Below are positions 43,902-57,164 of a DNA stretch of 64,000 bases, piece after piece. This DNA comes from Magnolia sinica (taxonomy: Eukaryota > Streptophyta > Magnoliopsida > Magnoliales > Magnoliaceae). The stretch's first letter is position 1. The number at the start of each line of letters is the position of its first letter. The notes under the pieces were generated by a model. The model searched no databases. It saw nothing but the letters and a program-made list of their open reading frames with translations, and was not told the DNA's origin. The translations under genes and the position numbers were made by a program. The stretch lies in NCBI RefSeq assembly GCF_029962835.1, contig NC_080590.1:65626501-65690500 (forward strand), given 5' to 3'.

Positions 43902-46900
43902 GTAAGTCTGATATATTGGATGTCTTGACAACATGACTCAGCTATTATTGTTGAATTTAGCAAATGATCGTTTTGCTGGATAAGCAAAGACTAATATTAA
44001 GCTTTGCCATGTCTCAGGAGACAAAAATTAGTTGAATAGAAGAGAAACAGGTACCATTTTTGTGAGAATATATAGAATCTCTGACTAGTTGGATGGTGTT
44101 TGGAAAAATGTATATTGTATTATTGTAGTTGTTGTTTGCATGAAAAATACGATACATATTGTTGTTATGCAGCTTATGCTTTGTGAGAACCCCTAAATTT
44201 CTTTATCTATGACAGCCCTCTAATTGAATGGTGAAGATTGTTTAATAGATGTGATTGTGGTGTGTTGCCCTTGCCCATCTTCATACCCATCAGGTGAGCT
44301 TTCATCAGGACTACTTGGCAGTAAGAGTGAGGTGGATGTAAGTTCTCGGAACCTTAAATTAATCTTGAATCATTTATATTTTTATCGCTTCATTTATATC
44401 GCTTCAAAATTTTACTAGGTTCACATGGTATGGCCCACCTAAGCTTTATATTAGGCTGAATTTTTGTATCTTCATTTCATCCTAGTGAGTTGCACTCAAT
44501 GGGTTTGATGAAAGATACACAACATGGTAAATTGATTACATCTCTAACTAGGGTAAATCGATACCTTAAAAATCTGCTCTCCATCCCTCTCTAATGAAGA
44601 CAAATAGAAATCCTAAGACTTCCCTCCATTCCTCTTCACTCTTTCCAATGGATGAATCTTGAACTTCAGCCTTTGGGGTGAAGAAGCCTGAAGATTATTG
44701 TCTACCAATGCATGGTTTTAATACCATGTTAAATGGAGCCTGAAACCATATCCATAATGGTCCAAGATGAATATATAGAGCACAAGAGATGACATAACAG
44801 TTCTCAGAACCATTCTCGATGTCCTAAACTATCCTACTTTGTCAATATAATGAGTTGATACAATTATACGAAACAATATCAACACATGACTTACAAGGAT
44901 GACCCAAATTAGTCCATTCTTAAATCAGAAGAAAACGAATCTTCTACTTGTATTTTCTAAAACAGAACACGACATTTGGACAGCAACCAGTGATAGAATT
45001 ATGACCAATATGCTCCTGATGTAAGAAATAAGAACCACGAGATAATATAGATAGTCTAGGAAATGGGACGCTTACCACTCTCCATTAAAGATTGGAAGTC
45101 CATGGGGATTGACAAAAGTTGCAGTTTCTCAGATGACTGCAAAATCAAACACAGTTGTGCACGCTCAGTCATCACACCTATTAACTACACGATGTAAATC
45201 ACATTCTTGATAAACAAAAAGCTAGTTCTGGATCATGGTCATCGTTGAGGAAAGTAATGACAAATGAAAACATGCAGAAATTTCAAAGCAGAGTTGGCAC
45301 ATTTTGCTGAAGTTGAGAGTTTTGTGGATACTGCTTCATCTATTGTATACTGCATTTGTAGTGCATACCATATAATGTTATCTTGTTTTGAATGGTACTG
45401 ATTTATTAGGCCACAAAGGCAGGAAGAAAAGGAAATAAAATGAGAGAACAGAGAATATACAAGCAAAGGAAAAAAGGAAAGAAAAAACAACCAAGCCAAT
45501 TAAGGCACCCACTCCCTTAGATACTGCTGAACTTTACAAATAACCCCCAAAGACATGCTGCTTCTATTATATGCTGAACTTTACCATATAATGTTGGAAC
45601 TAATAGTGTTTTGTTTCTTGATTAGACAACAAAATCAACGATGGAACTAATACAACATTTCGCTTCAAACATTGGACTGATTCAATGATTAGACAACAGC
45701 ATTTGAGGTTTTAATTAATGTCTTATTTTAATGCTTGATGTTTTATTTTTTATTTTTTATTTTTTATTTTATTCTATTGTATTTTTTTTTGTTGCCCTTT
45801 CTGTTAGGAACTTAGCAATGTAATCGATGAGGTTCATTTGTTAGGAAAAATACCTTCCTCAAGCTGACTGTGGTACATACTAGTGCATTCAACCACTGCA
45901 CAAGTGGCGTGGCCTAAACATCATACTAATCATGAGTCAGGTTGTGGTTTTGTGTGGCCTAAACATCATACTAATCATACAATAATTGGTGGATTTTGCC
46001 TAAGGACCATTTTCCTTTCAAATCTCAATTTGATGACCAACAATCAGTAGGATTGAGTTGCGCAATGGACGCCACTTTCGAAGTTTTACTTCATGATTGT
46101 TATTGCGATTAGGGCATTGTGGATGGGCCATTAATTAGTGTGGTTTGAACTATTAAGATTTGATGTTTGAGTTTTTGATTAATTATTTCGTCTGATTAAA
46201 TCATGGTTGATTAATACATTTAGTTTGTATGAGTTGATGTTTCAAATGCATTGGGGATATGATTATGATGATGATTGGTTAATATCTGAATGAATTGGTT
46301 TCTGGATATGTAGAGACTTTTAAGTGATTTACAAATTTGGTTTTTTTTTTTTTTCTTTCGTTCTTTTGTTGTATTTGGTTGATTCTCTGATATTGGACAG
46401 TAAATGGTCATATTCAATCAATTTCTTATTCTAGATTTCAAGTTCCTGTTTTTGTTTGGCATAATGCATCACCGTTGTTAGTTTTTTTTTTTTTTTCACA
46501 ATATGCAAGGTTTCAATTCGTTGTTGAGATAAATTGTTGTTGATTCAGTAAGAAACAAATATACAGTTGTTTACATCTATTGGATCAACTCATAGTTGAT
46601 TCTCCAACCAATTCGTCAAACCGTCTTGTTAAACTTGTGTTCTTGTCACATGGTCAATGTGGGGGTTCCAATGGAACCGTGGTTGGCCTTCCTAGATTTG
46701 ATAAAGAGAAGTAAAGCTGGGGAAAAACTACAATAGAACTTCTTGATGGCCAATGGAAACTGCCCAACATGTTAGCTTTTAAGAGGAAATGGATTCCATG
46801 ACTAATGACGAGTCTTCTCTTTGTTGTAGAAGCTGAATTCTTTGCTGTGGTACCTTAGATTTGGGTCTATCATTCTTCAAACACTCAATCTTCACCAAAT

Positions 46901-47119
46901 TATATTGGAATGGTCCATTAGTTCTTTAATCATGACCATACATTCTTCATAAAAGTCCATTAGTTTTTTAAAACAGATTCACTAAATTGCAAGGTTTGCT
47001 GATGGAACAGTCTTTATAGTCATTTTCATCTTGTGTTCTGTGAATGTAAAATAAACAAGTAGGATGATTTCTTTCAACCAACAAATGCATTTATTTTATT
47101 TGCATACTCATTGGAACAG
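43902..47119. other. Gene-free stretch between the two exon relics
   Basis: AT-rich, with intron-like T-rich tracts and a short direct duplication of GTGGCCTAAACATCATACTA near 45909 and 45955. I found no further exons of either relic gene. Confidence 0.5.
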
Positions 47120-47231
47120 GGTCTCCGAACAAAAGACTGAAGCACAAAAGGAGCTAATTGCAGATGAGATCATAGGCGGACTGGAAAAGAAACTCTTTCC
47201 AGGGCTCAAAAATTCCATAGTTTTGAAAGAG
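47120..47231 (+). pseudogene. Lone exon relic similar to carotenoid isomerase (CRTISO)
   Basis: The segment encodes EAQKELIADEIIGGLEKK and then LFPGLKNSIVLKEV. I recognise this as the exon near the C-terminus of plant prolycopene (carotenoid) isomerase, the plastid FAD enzyme of carotenoid synthesis, whose family sequence there resembles EYEAKKE..A..II.RLEKKLFPGL. An AG lies before 47120 and GGTATGG follows the end, so exon borders survive. The first 25 or so bases no longer fit the family frame well. The next family segment (GTPKTHRR onward) is not present downstream. It is an isolated, non-functional exon. Confidence 0.7.
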
Positions 47232-48270
47232 GTATGGCGCTACTTTTTGCACAGGAAATGATGAAATTTCTTGTAATCCTTCATTTGAGCTTTATGTATT
47301 TGCATGCTTGTCAAATATAAGCACCTGTGTTAGTAGATTGGTTAGATTAAAACTTCTAGAGACTTCAGGGAACTCCTAGGATACGAGGTGCAACTGTTAA
47401 GCATTTATAAGATGAAATAACAGTTATCGAGTGCTCTTTACTCTAGAATAGTTTACCCATTTTTGAGTTTCGTTCTGACTGTGACAAAATGACTATACTC
47501 CTATAGGAAATAACATAAAAGTATGCCAAACTATGGCACCATCATCATCTAAGGCTTACCTTACTAGTTGAACCTACATGAATCATGTCCCTCTATTCCA
47601 CTCCAAGGGCCATAAGTCGGAAAAAATAATGGTGAATGCATAACTTGCATTCATAACAGCATACTTCCTTTCCTGCACTAAAATATCATAACAGCAAATT
47701 TGTACTTTTGTTATTAATACTTGCGTTCACAACAGCATACTCTGCTGCTTCACTTAAATCTTCTTGTTATAGGTAATTTTTAGGTCTTTTACCCTAAATA
47801 TAATTTTGTTATTGCTAAAGTTTTTGTTATCCATTTCTATTTTCGTGTATTCAGAATCCTTTGAAAGAATTTTGTTATTGCTAAAGTTTTTGTTATCCAT
47901 TTCTATTTTCGTGTATTCAGAATCCTTTGAAAGAATGTGTTTTACTAATTTTGTTGTTGATTTTCCGGAGTTTGCAGGAATGGGAACAAGTCCGCTATAT
48001 TGCAATGAAATATGTAGAAATTTGACCTAGTAGAGGTGAGACAGAACCAAACTCTCTTTGCAATTCCATGTTTCACGTCCTATGGGAACTATTGTTTGGG
48101 TTGGCCCCACTTGGGACAATTCTTTAGCAATTTTGTGAATAGGGTTCTTATTAAACAATTGTGTGAATTATTTTTTGAATGACTATCAGGCGTAAGATTA
48201 AACCAAATAAAAAAATCTGATATTTTTATTTTTTTCGCACATATTTTAGCGTTTCTAAACAAGAAAATGA
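47232..48270. other. Gene-free stretch after the carotenoid-isomerase-like exon
   Basis: No coding exon is recognised. It contains the exact 66-bp tandem duplication at 47802-47935. Confidence 0.5.
47802..47935. repeat. Exact tandem duplication, 66-bp unit, two copies
   Basis: The unit starts AATTTTGTTATTGCTAAAG and includes CGTGTATTCAGAATCC. The second copy begins at 47868. No difference was seen between the copies. Confidence 0.92.
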
Positions 48271-48392
48271 ACGACGGCTAAGTGGACCTTTTATTTCCGT
48301 CGAAAAAAGACCCAGTAAACAGAGACAGACGAAATCCGTCGTTTATTTGGTTTTACGACGGATTTGCAAATCAGCGATTTTGGCGAAGTGCC
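48270..48392. mobile_element. Possible CACTA-type transposon terminus
   Basis: Short opposing motifs (ACGACGGCTAAG, TTCCGTCGAAAA, ATCCGTCGTTTA, TACGACGGATTTGC) cluster here. The segment ends GATTTTGGCGAAGTG, whose reverse complement starts CACTTCGCCAAAATC. Clustered CGACGG/CCGTCG sub-terminal repeats next to a CACT end are typical of plant CACTA elements. The opposite end and the 3-bp target duplication were not found. Confidence 0.35.
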
Positions 48393-48519
48393 ATGGCAAT
48401 TTTCGAGATATATTTGCTACCTTATACAGCTCATGTGGACACTTACCCAAGGGTGATTTCGTAGGTATATTTCGTGGGCCTCAAAGAGCTGTGAGACGAG
48501 ATTTTCAAACCCCTATGTG

Positions 48520-48825
48520 GCCCCCGAGATGTCTATGAAAAATCCACTTCATCCATTAGTTTTGTTAGTTCATGTTATGATAAGAGTTCTAAAATGAATC
48601 AGATCAAAGACTTAAGTGAGCCGCATCACAAGAAACAATTGGAATTGAACTACCACTATTGAAGTCTTATTGGCACCCACAAAAGTTTCGGATGAGGCTG
48701 ATATTTGTATTTTCACTTATCCTGGTGGGAATCACCTTATAAATGGGTAGGATGGCATGTAAACATCACGGTGAGTCCTAGGAATAATGTAATAGTGGGC
48801 ATTTCCATGAAGTTGTGTGTATTAG
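48520..48825. mobile_element. GTGGGCCC-type inverted-repeat element, partial
   Basis: Has CACTTCATCCATTAGTTTTG, AAAGACTTAAGTGAGCCGCA, AAAGTTTCGGATGAGGCTGA, CCTTATAAATGGGTAGGATG and TAAACATCACGGTGAG in family order. Confidence 0.5.
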
Positions 48826-48927
48826 AAAAACGCTCACATGCGCACCTCTTTTAAGTGAACTTGTGGGCACATGTTTAAGTGAACTTGTGGCACCTCTGTA
48901 CACGTGACGTGGTCATGAAATCCAAAG

Positions 48928-49625
48928 TGTTGGGGGACCGTGGAAGCACACAAAGATGAATCAAGCAAAATACTCCAATTGCAACAACCAAGTCTAATCA
49001 CAAAGAAACCGAATTTAATGTGAAAAAAACCCTTTTGGGAAAAAACCACGACACAGAGAGTGATGCACTATAAAATCAGAAATTACAAGAGATAGAAAGA
49101 ATACCCGATTCGAACATGCCTCGAATCTCCCCTTACAAGCCCTTAAAACCCTTAGGAACGAATTAGAAAGTTCTGAGATACACCCTAATCCCGATTACAC
49201 CTATATATATATATAACATCTAGGAGAATCACACTTAAAATAGGAAACAAATCTTGAAAATATGCAACTCTGTGTAACTCTGCGTGATCGTTCGATGGAC
49301 CTTTGATGGGACTTCGATGGCATCGACAGACTGTCAATGTCAATGAACCCACTATGATGGCATAGAACTAAACACCAAAATGTTTCAGTGACTAAACATG
49401 AAAATCCTGAATTTTATCAATGGCATTAAGCAGGCCTTTGATGTCATCAAACAACCTTCGATAGCATTGAGCAGGGCACTTCATGTGTCCCACAACCAAC
49501 AAGATAAATTCCAGATTTTCTCGATGGCATCGACCAGGATTTTGATGACATCAAAGTTTGCTCAATGGCATCGAAACTGTCATCAATAGACCTGTTGATT
49601 TACATATTTAAGACATCAATCAACA
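48928..49625 (-). repeat. Copia D 3' LTR (698 bp)
   Basis: Plus-strand ends are TGTTGGGGGACCG and GACATCAATCAACA. Inside the element on the minus strand a GAAGACATGGTAGAGAT tract precedes it. The interior has several diverged CGATGGCATCGA-type repeats (49300-49600). Confidence 0.75.
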
Positions 49626-51859
49626 ATCTCTACCATGTCTTCAATCGTCATTCTTCATAACTCTTTTTCCTTCTTCTTTAATTTCCCATTGCATCATAGC
49701 TCCACCGTCACTTCTCATACACACTCTGTCTTCCTTTACGGCTTCACCAAGCCTAGAGAGGTTGCACAGAACATGAACTTCTCTATGGGAACCACTTTAG
49801 TAAGCATGTCTGTTGGATTCATTCTCGTGTGAATCTTCTCCAGAGTCACGCCTCCTTCCTCAAACACTTGCTGAATAAAATAGCGATGAACATCAATGTA
49901 TTTAGTACGTGAGTGATAAATATAATTTTAGCCAAATTGATAGCCCTTTCACTGTCACAATTAACCAACATAGCCTCTTGTTGAAGTCTCAACTTGTCAC
50001 GCCCCAAATCTGAAGATCGTGCTCACAAAATTCCCGATTGCCAAATCCAGTGCCGACAGCCTCTGTAGTACTCCATTTTTGGCTCCCAGCGCCCATACGC
50101 CAAATTCCAATCCTGAGATCGTATAAGGGGGATTTTCCAATGTACATTTGTCTCGTAAGAAGCATAATCACAAGTATACCCAAATCACAAAGGCAACATC
50201 ATCATCATATATCCACTAAGATAAACATTTGAATATAATGCTGAAAGAGAGATACATATGTCAAAATCAAAGCTTCAGAAGACCGCTGCACGCTCCATGC
50301 TCAACGTTGCTGCAATCTAATGCCACCTGCTCGCATCTATCTTGCATAAGCTTATAAAAAGCTTATAGGGTGGTGTAGGTGTGTGCATAAGATAAGTGTC
50401 AAGTATTCAATACAATACCATAATCATATAATGTCAGAAATAAGCGAAAATAGTGATAAGATCATGAATCATACGATATTAGGGTAAGCGAAAATATACT
50501 GGTAAGTCCATGAGCGCTATCAGCCGTACCAAAGCTATACGATGTAAGGCATGAATGCTAACGGTTATATCAAGGCTATGCGATGTAAAAACATAATAAG
50601 CCAATATCAGATGCCGAGGATGCAATGCAATATGCAATGCAAATGGAATGACCAAGCTGGAGTATGAAGTCGGGATGATAGTACGTAGTATCACAAGCTA
50701 AGGGGTCTATCACAAAGGACTTCTATCCAAACTAGTCACATACCTAAATTTGAATAGTCAGACTTAATGTAGCAGACTCCTGATCTCAGGTTAGTTACGT
50801 GCCCAACCGAATTCCTAGCAATGCGAAGGTACAGAATGATTAGTTGCGCACCACCAGACCGAGTGGATAGTGAATGAAATGAATGCATGAGTATGCAACT
50901 CCTACTCAATAAGTCCACATATCAGTACGGTTCCTCTCTGGGAAATCACCGGGGTCTAGTACACTCCAAACCAGATTGCCGCCCCATCACGCGCAACAAG
51001 GTGAGTGGAAAAGACCTCACTATCTGCCTGCCAATATCGGGCCCGGCTCGTAGATAACGGACCCATTCCTTGAGCTGGTCAAACCAGCCTAGCTTTGCTC
51101 CCTCCTCTCGGGCAGGTAAAGCCGTACTCTCTTCCAACCGACCACGACACAGTGGGAGACGCGGCCTAATGGTGTACGACCCTCATGCGCTAATGCATCC
51201 ACTCGGTTTAGAGGTTGGAGCAACCTCTGGAACCAAGAGGGTTTAGAAAATTTCACCTAGGGATATCTATAGCACCCCATGTAGAACAAATTTTCAGTGT
51301 TCCATCTGACCATCCACGATATGCCTGTGGAGGCTACGGCCCTGATGTCGCTAGGGCATATGGTGGTCATATCACAAAATGCGAGATGTGAGTCATACCA
51401 TCCATTCATGCATCAAACCTGCGCGTACCACGCTCTCATGTGGACAACTCCTCTTATCAGGGAGTCTTATAATAATATGCCCAATGACATGTGCTATGAT
51501 CAATCATTCCTCATATTAGGCATACATATGATGTGCATGAGCATGGGTCGTGGAGCTATACTAAGCATGCTATATGGTGATGGTGTGATGCGCATAGGCA
51601 TGGGTCATGAAGCTATACTAAGTATGCTATGATGATGGTGTACTTTCCTCATATCAAGGATAGGCGTAGACTGCCTACTCATAACAAGAATGAGCCTTAC
51701 AATAGGTCTAAGGGAATGTCACAATGTGGACATCTAACCATCATTGCCTATCAATGTGGACATTTAACCAACATCGTTCCCAAGTAGTGGCCCACATAAA
51801 TATCATTACATACATTATAGTGAAATTACACGTTACATCGGTCCACACATTCATCGCAT

Positions 51860-52150
51860 TGGGCCTCACTCAAGGGCCACATATACACCACATTGGGTCT
51901 CGCCATACGGGCCACAAATACATCACAATGGGCCTTATCAAATGGGTTACAAATACATCACAACGGGCCACATACCTGGGCCTAATACACATCACAATGG
52001 GCCGCATGACATGGGTCTAATACACATCACGATGGGCCACATGACTTGGGCCTAACACACATCACAATGGGTCGCATGACATGGGCCTAATACACATCAC
52101 AATGGGTCGCATGACATAGGCCTAATACACATCACTATGGGCCTCGGCAC
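51860..52150 (+). repeat. Short tandem-like repeats inside LTR family 2
   Basis: Units of about 40 bp with the phrase CACATCACAATGGG, then CGCATGACATGGGCCTAATA, repeat at least six times with changes. Confidence 0.8.
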
Positions 52151-52229
52151 ATGGGCCATAAATACATCACATCAGGCCTCACTCATGGGCTGCACACATT
52201 CCCCAAAAGTGAATCGTATCGAAAGATCA

Positions 52230-52480
52230 TCTGGACCATACTACAAGTAGTAGTGGAGATAATGATTTCCACCGTTAAAATCCTAGAGGGCCACCATAAC
52301 ATTTATTTTCTACCAATTTGTTCATATGGTTACAAGGACCTGCATTAAGTGGAATATTACATTGATCCAAAGCTTCTGAGCAACCAAAAGGGTTTCAAGG
52401 GTAGCCGTTCAATCCCCTCACTGTTCTTGCAGGATGGTTCACTTGATAGCTGGTTAGGATATAACACATACATCATATGG
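52230..52480. mobile_element. GTGGGCCC-type inverted-repeat element fragment inside LTR family 2
   Basis: Has TTTCCACCGTTAAAATCC, TGATCCAAAGCTTCTGAGC, GGGTAGCCGTTCAATCCCC and TAACACATACATCATATGG in family order. Confidence 0.5.
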
Positions 52481-53642
52481 TGGGCCCCACACATGGATGG
52501 TGTGGTCCACGGAGTTGTTGACGTCTAACAATTGCTGCTGGTGTGAGATGCACCAGCCCATCCACTTCATCAGGTGGGTCCCACATGGGGCCCACCACAT
52601 ACAAATATATAATATAATATTATTTAATATGTTATTATTATTATAATATCCAGTCCAGCATCCAAACACTGGACGTTTGGATAGACGGTATTGGTATAAC
52701 ATATACATCATGGTGGGGTCCGCACACGTGGCCCACCAACTAAATGGACAATGTGGATTCACACCGTCAGGATGGATGGTTTAGATAAACACATGCATCA
52801 TGGTTGAAACCCACGGAGCATGCTATCATGTGCAGCAGGTATGTAGCTAGTGTGTGGCCCACTGGTCCACCATTTAGATGGACGGTCTGGATGTCACCAA
52901 CCCAGATCAGACCCACAGAACTTGCAGCGTCAGCACAACAGCTATTACTGCGACTGCTGGCGCACCTACTGTGTGGATCACCAAGGATGGATGACATAGG
53001 TGAAACATTACATCACGGTAGGTCCCACAGATCCTACTGTTGCACGTGCAGCAGCTGTTACAGCGGCTGTTGGCCCGCCCTCCATCGAACGGGCGAACAG
53101 GATTTACATGCATCAAGGTCGGCCCCACTAGCATTTGCTGACGTCAGTACCCCAGTTGTATTGCTGGTTTGAGATATACTAGCCAACCCGGTTCCACGGT
53201 CCAGAAATTGGATGGTGTGGATGCAACATATAATGTCAAGGTGGGTCCCATCTCATGAACGGTGTAGATAAGACACATACACCATGATGAGGCCCAGATC
53301 TACTGACGTGAATCACCAGCAATGGCTGCTGGGCCAGCCATCAAATGGACGACTAGATATAAAACATACCTCACGATGGGGCTTCAGAACTTGTTGACGT
53401 CTCTGCAGCTCAACTGCTGGGACCCACCTCCTTGGTCTGGATGGACGGCCTGGGTAAACAATCAAGGTCGGGTCCACGTGCCATCAGGGTGGGTCCACAT
53501 AGATGGACGACTAGGGCAAAACACATGCATCAGAGTGGCTCCCACACATCCAATTTCTGGACGATGTGGATAGGCCCATCCATCATGGCTGGCCCCATAG
53601 CATGGATGAAACGCATGCATCATTGGTGGCCACACATCAAAA

Positions 53643-53645
<3 letters not shown>

Positions 53646-53692
<47 letters not shown>
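53646..53692. repeat. (GA)n microsatellite
   Basis: Pure GA repeat of about 46 bases within LTR family 2. Confidence 0.97.
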
Positions 53693-53694
<2 letters not shown>

Positions 53695-56600
53695 GATAAA
53701 GAGAGAGATCGGTGAGGTAGAGGGAGGGACCCCGCCACTTGGGCCCTCCCTATACAATGCATACATCAAGATGGGTCCCACCAATGTGGGCCCTTAAATC
53801 ACAAAAAAGACAAATATAAGATCACCCACCATAGATCTCCTCTTCCTTCTTCCATCAATGCGATCTAGAGCTCCAAGGGGTGCGATTCAACGGTCGAGAT
53901 GGACTTTGGATGGTGGAAATGGGAGGTAGGAAGGTGGGCCACACCTAGCTCTCTCATGGAGCTTGGACATGGGTTGCTTAGGAGGAAATGAGAGAGAGAG
54001 AGAGATGGGTGAGGGATGGGTGAATGTTAATGGGTGTACTTAGGTTGTAAGAGAAAGTTGACTTTGGGGTTGCTTGGAGATGGGGTGTGACATGATGTGT
54101 ACTTGACATGAGATGTGATTGATGGGATTGTTTGAAAGCTCTCTCTTGGGTTTTGCAACTGCGTAGCATTTTCCTCTAATTGAATGCGGGCCCACATCTC
54201 TTGGCCTTGGTATTGCCTTGGCACGTAATACGCGATATCGGAACTGTGGTGACGGCGCGGTCGCTAGGGTATAAGTCTCAGGTCGAGCTGACTCTAGAAT
54301 ATGGGATACAATAAAGGATAATACGCAACTACTATCTATAGGTCGCGGGTCGCCAAAATTCGACTGGGAGGACCATGAAAGCCTACGGAATGGTACGAGA
54401 TAGGATACGGGTCTCACACAACTGATTTATCATCCCTCTCAACCAAACACCTTCTTTGAATGCCTCTATCACTGTCATATACTCAGGTTTAGTTGTGTAA
54501 AGAACCACCATAGACTGAAGCTTTGACATCTAACTGATTGTTCTACCCGATAGCACAAACAAGTAACCTGAATTTGAATTTCTAGAATCCATACTGCCCA
54601 TGATATCTGAATCCACATATCGAACTAACTTGGCCCATGTTTTCTAAAAAGATAAGACGTAGTCGTGTGTACCTCGAATGTATCGAAGTAACCATTTCAC
54701 CACTTCTCAGTGTTACTTTCCGAGGTTAGACATATATCTGCTAACAACACAAATTGCCTGTGAAATATTCGGTCTCATACAGACAATAACATACATTAAA
54801 CTGCCAACCATATTCAAATGAGGCACATAAGACCTACCCTGCTTTTCTTCATCTGTTTTAGGACATTGTTCTGAAGATAGCTTAAAGTGAGTCTTGTACG
54901 GAACGCTAACCGGCTTTACCTTGTCTATCCCATACTTGATCAACACATCCTCAAGGTATTCTTCCTGAGATAACCAAAGACTACTCATCTTCTTGTCTCT
55001 ATATATATCAATGCCGAGAACCCTCTTGCAGCCCTCGGATCTTTCATTTCAAATGTCCTTGATAATTGAGTCTTGAGTAAATCGATTTTAGACATACTAT
55101 GATTGGCGATCACCATGTCATCAACATACAACACCAGGATGATAAGTTTGCCATCACTCGGTGTCTTGTAATAGACACAGTGATCGTAGTCACTGCTGGT
55201 AAACTTCTGACTCAACATGAAAGATTCAAACTTTTTGTACCACTGCCTAGGCGGCTGTTTCATGTCTTACAATGACCACTTTAACTTATAAACCTTATTC
55301 TTTGCCCCTTATATTTCGTAACCTTCTGGTTGCTTCATGTAGATTTGTTCTTCAAATTCCTCATGCAAGAATGCAGTCTTCACATCCATTTGCTCTAGCT
55401 CGAGATCATATTAAGCAACTAGCACCAACACGAATATAATAAATACTTGCTTCACAACCAGCGTGAATATCTTACTAAAGTCGACACCTTCCCTCAAAGT
55501 AAATCTCTTCGCTATTAACCTTGCCTTGTACCTATCATGTTTCTTCTTGAAGATTCACTTATACTCAATCGTTTATCGGCTGACGGAAAGCTTCACCAAC
55601 TCCCACGTCTCGTTCTTGTATAAGGAGTTTATCTCATCGTCCATCATTGCTTTCCACCTTTCTGCATCTGACTCATCAAGAGCTTTTTGAAGAGTAGACG
55701 GATCCCCCTCATTTATAATGATGGCATATGTGATATTTGAGTCATTCCTATATCTCACTAGTAACCTACGATCCCACGGTGGATTCCTTCTCACAGGTGA
55801 TTGCTCCACCTGCACTTGTACCTCTATCTTTATTTCTGTCTCAGCCTGAGTTTCATCTTTGTCCACCTGAATGTCCACCACCAACTTTTTTGGTTTCTCT
55901 TGCTAATCCTTATGAAATAAGGATCCTTCGTTGAATTTGATGTCACAACTAAGGATGATTTTCTATGTGACCCGGTCATATAACCTGTATCCCTTCACAC
56001 CACCACTATATCCGACAAACATGTATTTCTTAGCTCTTTGGTGTAACTTATCTACTCAACTGATAGTACATGAGAGTAAGCTTCACAACCAAATACAATA
56101 AACCCGAGTAGTTTACCTGTCGACCACTCTATACTTCTTCTTGAATTTTACAATTAATGGCCGTAGAAGGAGACTGATTCACCAAGTAACAAGCCGTATT
56201 AACGGCTTCAGTCCATAATTCCTTACCCAACCTAGCATTACTAATCATGAATCAGGCTCTCTCCAAAGAGTCCGATTCATTCGCTCAGCCACACAGTTCT
56301 GTTCTGGTATGTAGTGCATTGTATTATGCTTCACGATCCCTTCATCATTATAATATTAATTAAATTCACCTGAAGTAAATTCTTCACCATTATCTGTCCT
56401 TAGAACGTTTACTTTTCACCCTCACTATTTTTCCACTATTTCTTTCATTGCTTGAAGTTGGTGAAAACATCTAATTTATTTGTCATGAAATAAATCTACA
56501 CTTTCTTAGAGTAGTCGTCAATGAATGTGACGAACCAAGACGACCCTCTGTCGGAAACCATGGGCAACATCCCCCATACATCAGAATGCACATAAAATCA

Positions 56601-57164
56601 AGAACACCCTTACATGCTTTCTAGATTTAAAAGATAACCTCCAATGTTTACCATATATACGATACTTACATATACTTAAGTAAAAAACTTTAAAAAATGG
56701 AATTAAACAACAGTCAAATAGTACCTTCATGACCCACTCGCTCATGTGACCCAAACGTATATGCCACATACGTATAGACGTGGAATCTGCTACAGACATT
56801 ATAGCTTCACTTCATGAAGTGGTCCTGATCAACTTGTAAAGGTTCTTGCTCCTTTGTGCCTTCATAATAATGAATGCTCCTTTGAAACTTTAAAGACACA
56901 ATCAAAGTCAGTGCATTTGCACCCGAGTGCCTTAAGTGCTCCTAGAGATATCAAGCTCCTACTCATATCAAGAACATGTCTTACCTCGGTCAATGTATGC
57001 TCAATGTCATCAAACATCTTAGCCAAGGTATGCTCCATGCCATCAAACATCTTAATGCGCATCGATCCAACACCCACCACATTACAGGCATTGTTATTGG
57101 CCATAAATACATGACCATCATTGCACCCTTATAATTGGTAAACCAACTCCGATGAGGAGTCATG

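Larger units (their letters stand above)
49995..54418 (+). mobile_element. Solo LTR, gypsy family 2 (4.4 kb), perfect target duplication
   Basis: It starts TGTCACGCCCC and ends GGGTCTCACA. It is flanked by identical 5-bp sites CAACT at 49990-49994 and 54419-54423. Copia D RNase H sequence continues on both sides. No primer site, pol or second LTR is inside, so it is a solo LTR of 4424 bp. It carries a GA microsatellite, a run of TACACATCACAATGGGCC-type short repeats (51890-52140) and a GTGGGCCC-type fragment near 52230-52480. Its orientation is inferred from the TGTCACGCCCC start. Confidence 0.88.

Noticed and set aside
47064-47261. Whole 65-residue frame as a small gene
   Set aside because: Only the part within 47120-47231 matches a known family. 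The rest is intron, so it is an exon relic and not a small gene.
51860-52150. Regular short repeats that could suggest a CRISPR array
   Set aside because: The genome is plant nuclear. The units are diverged, with no unique spacers of constant length, and lie inside an LTR.
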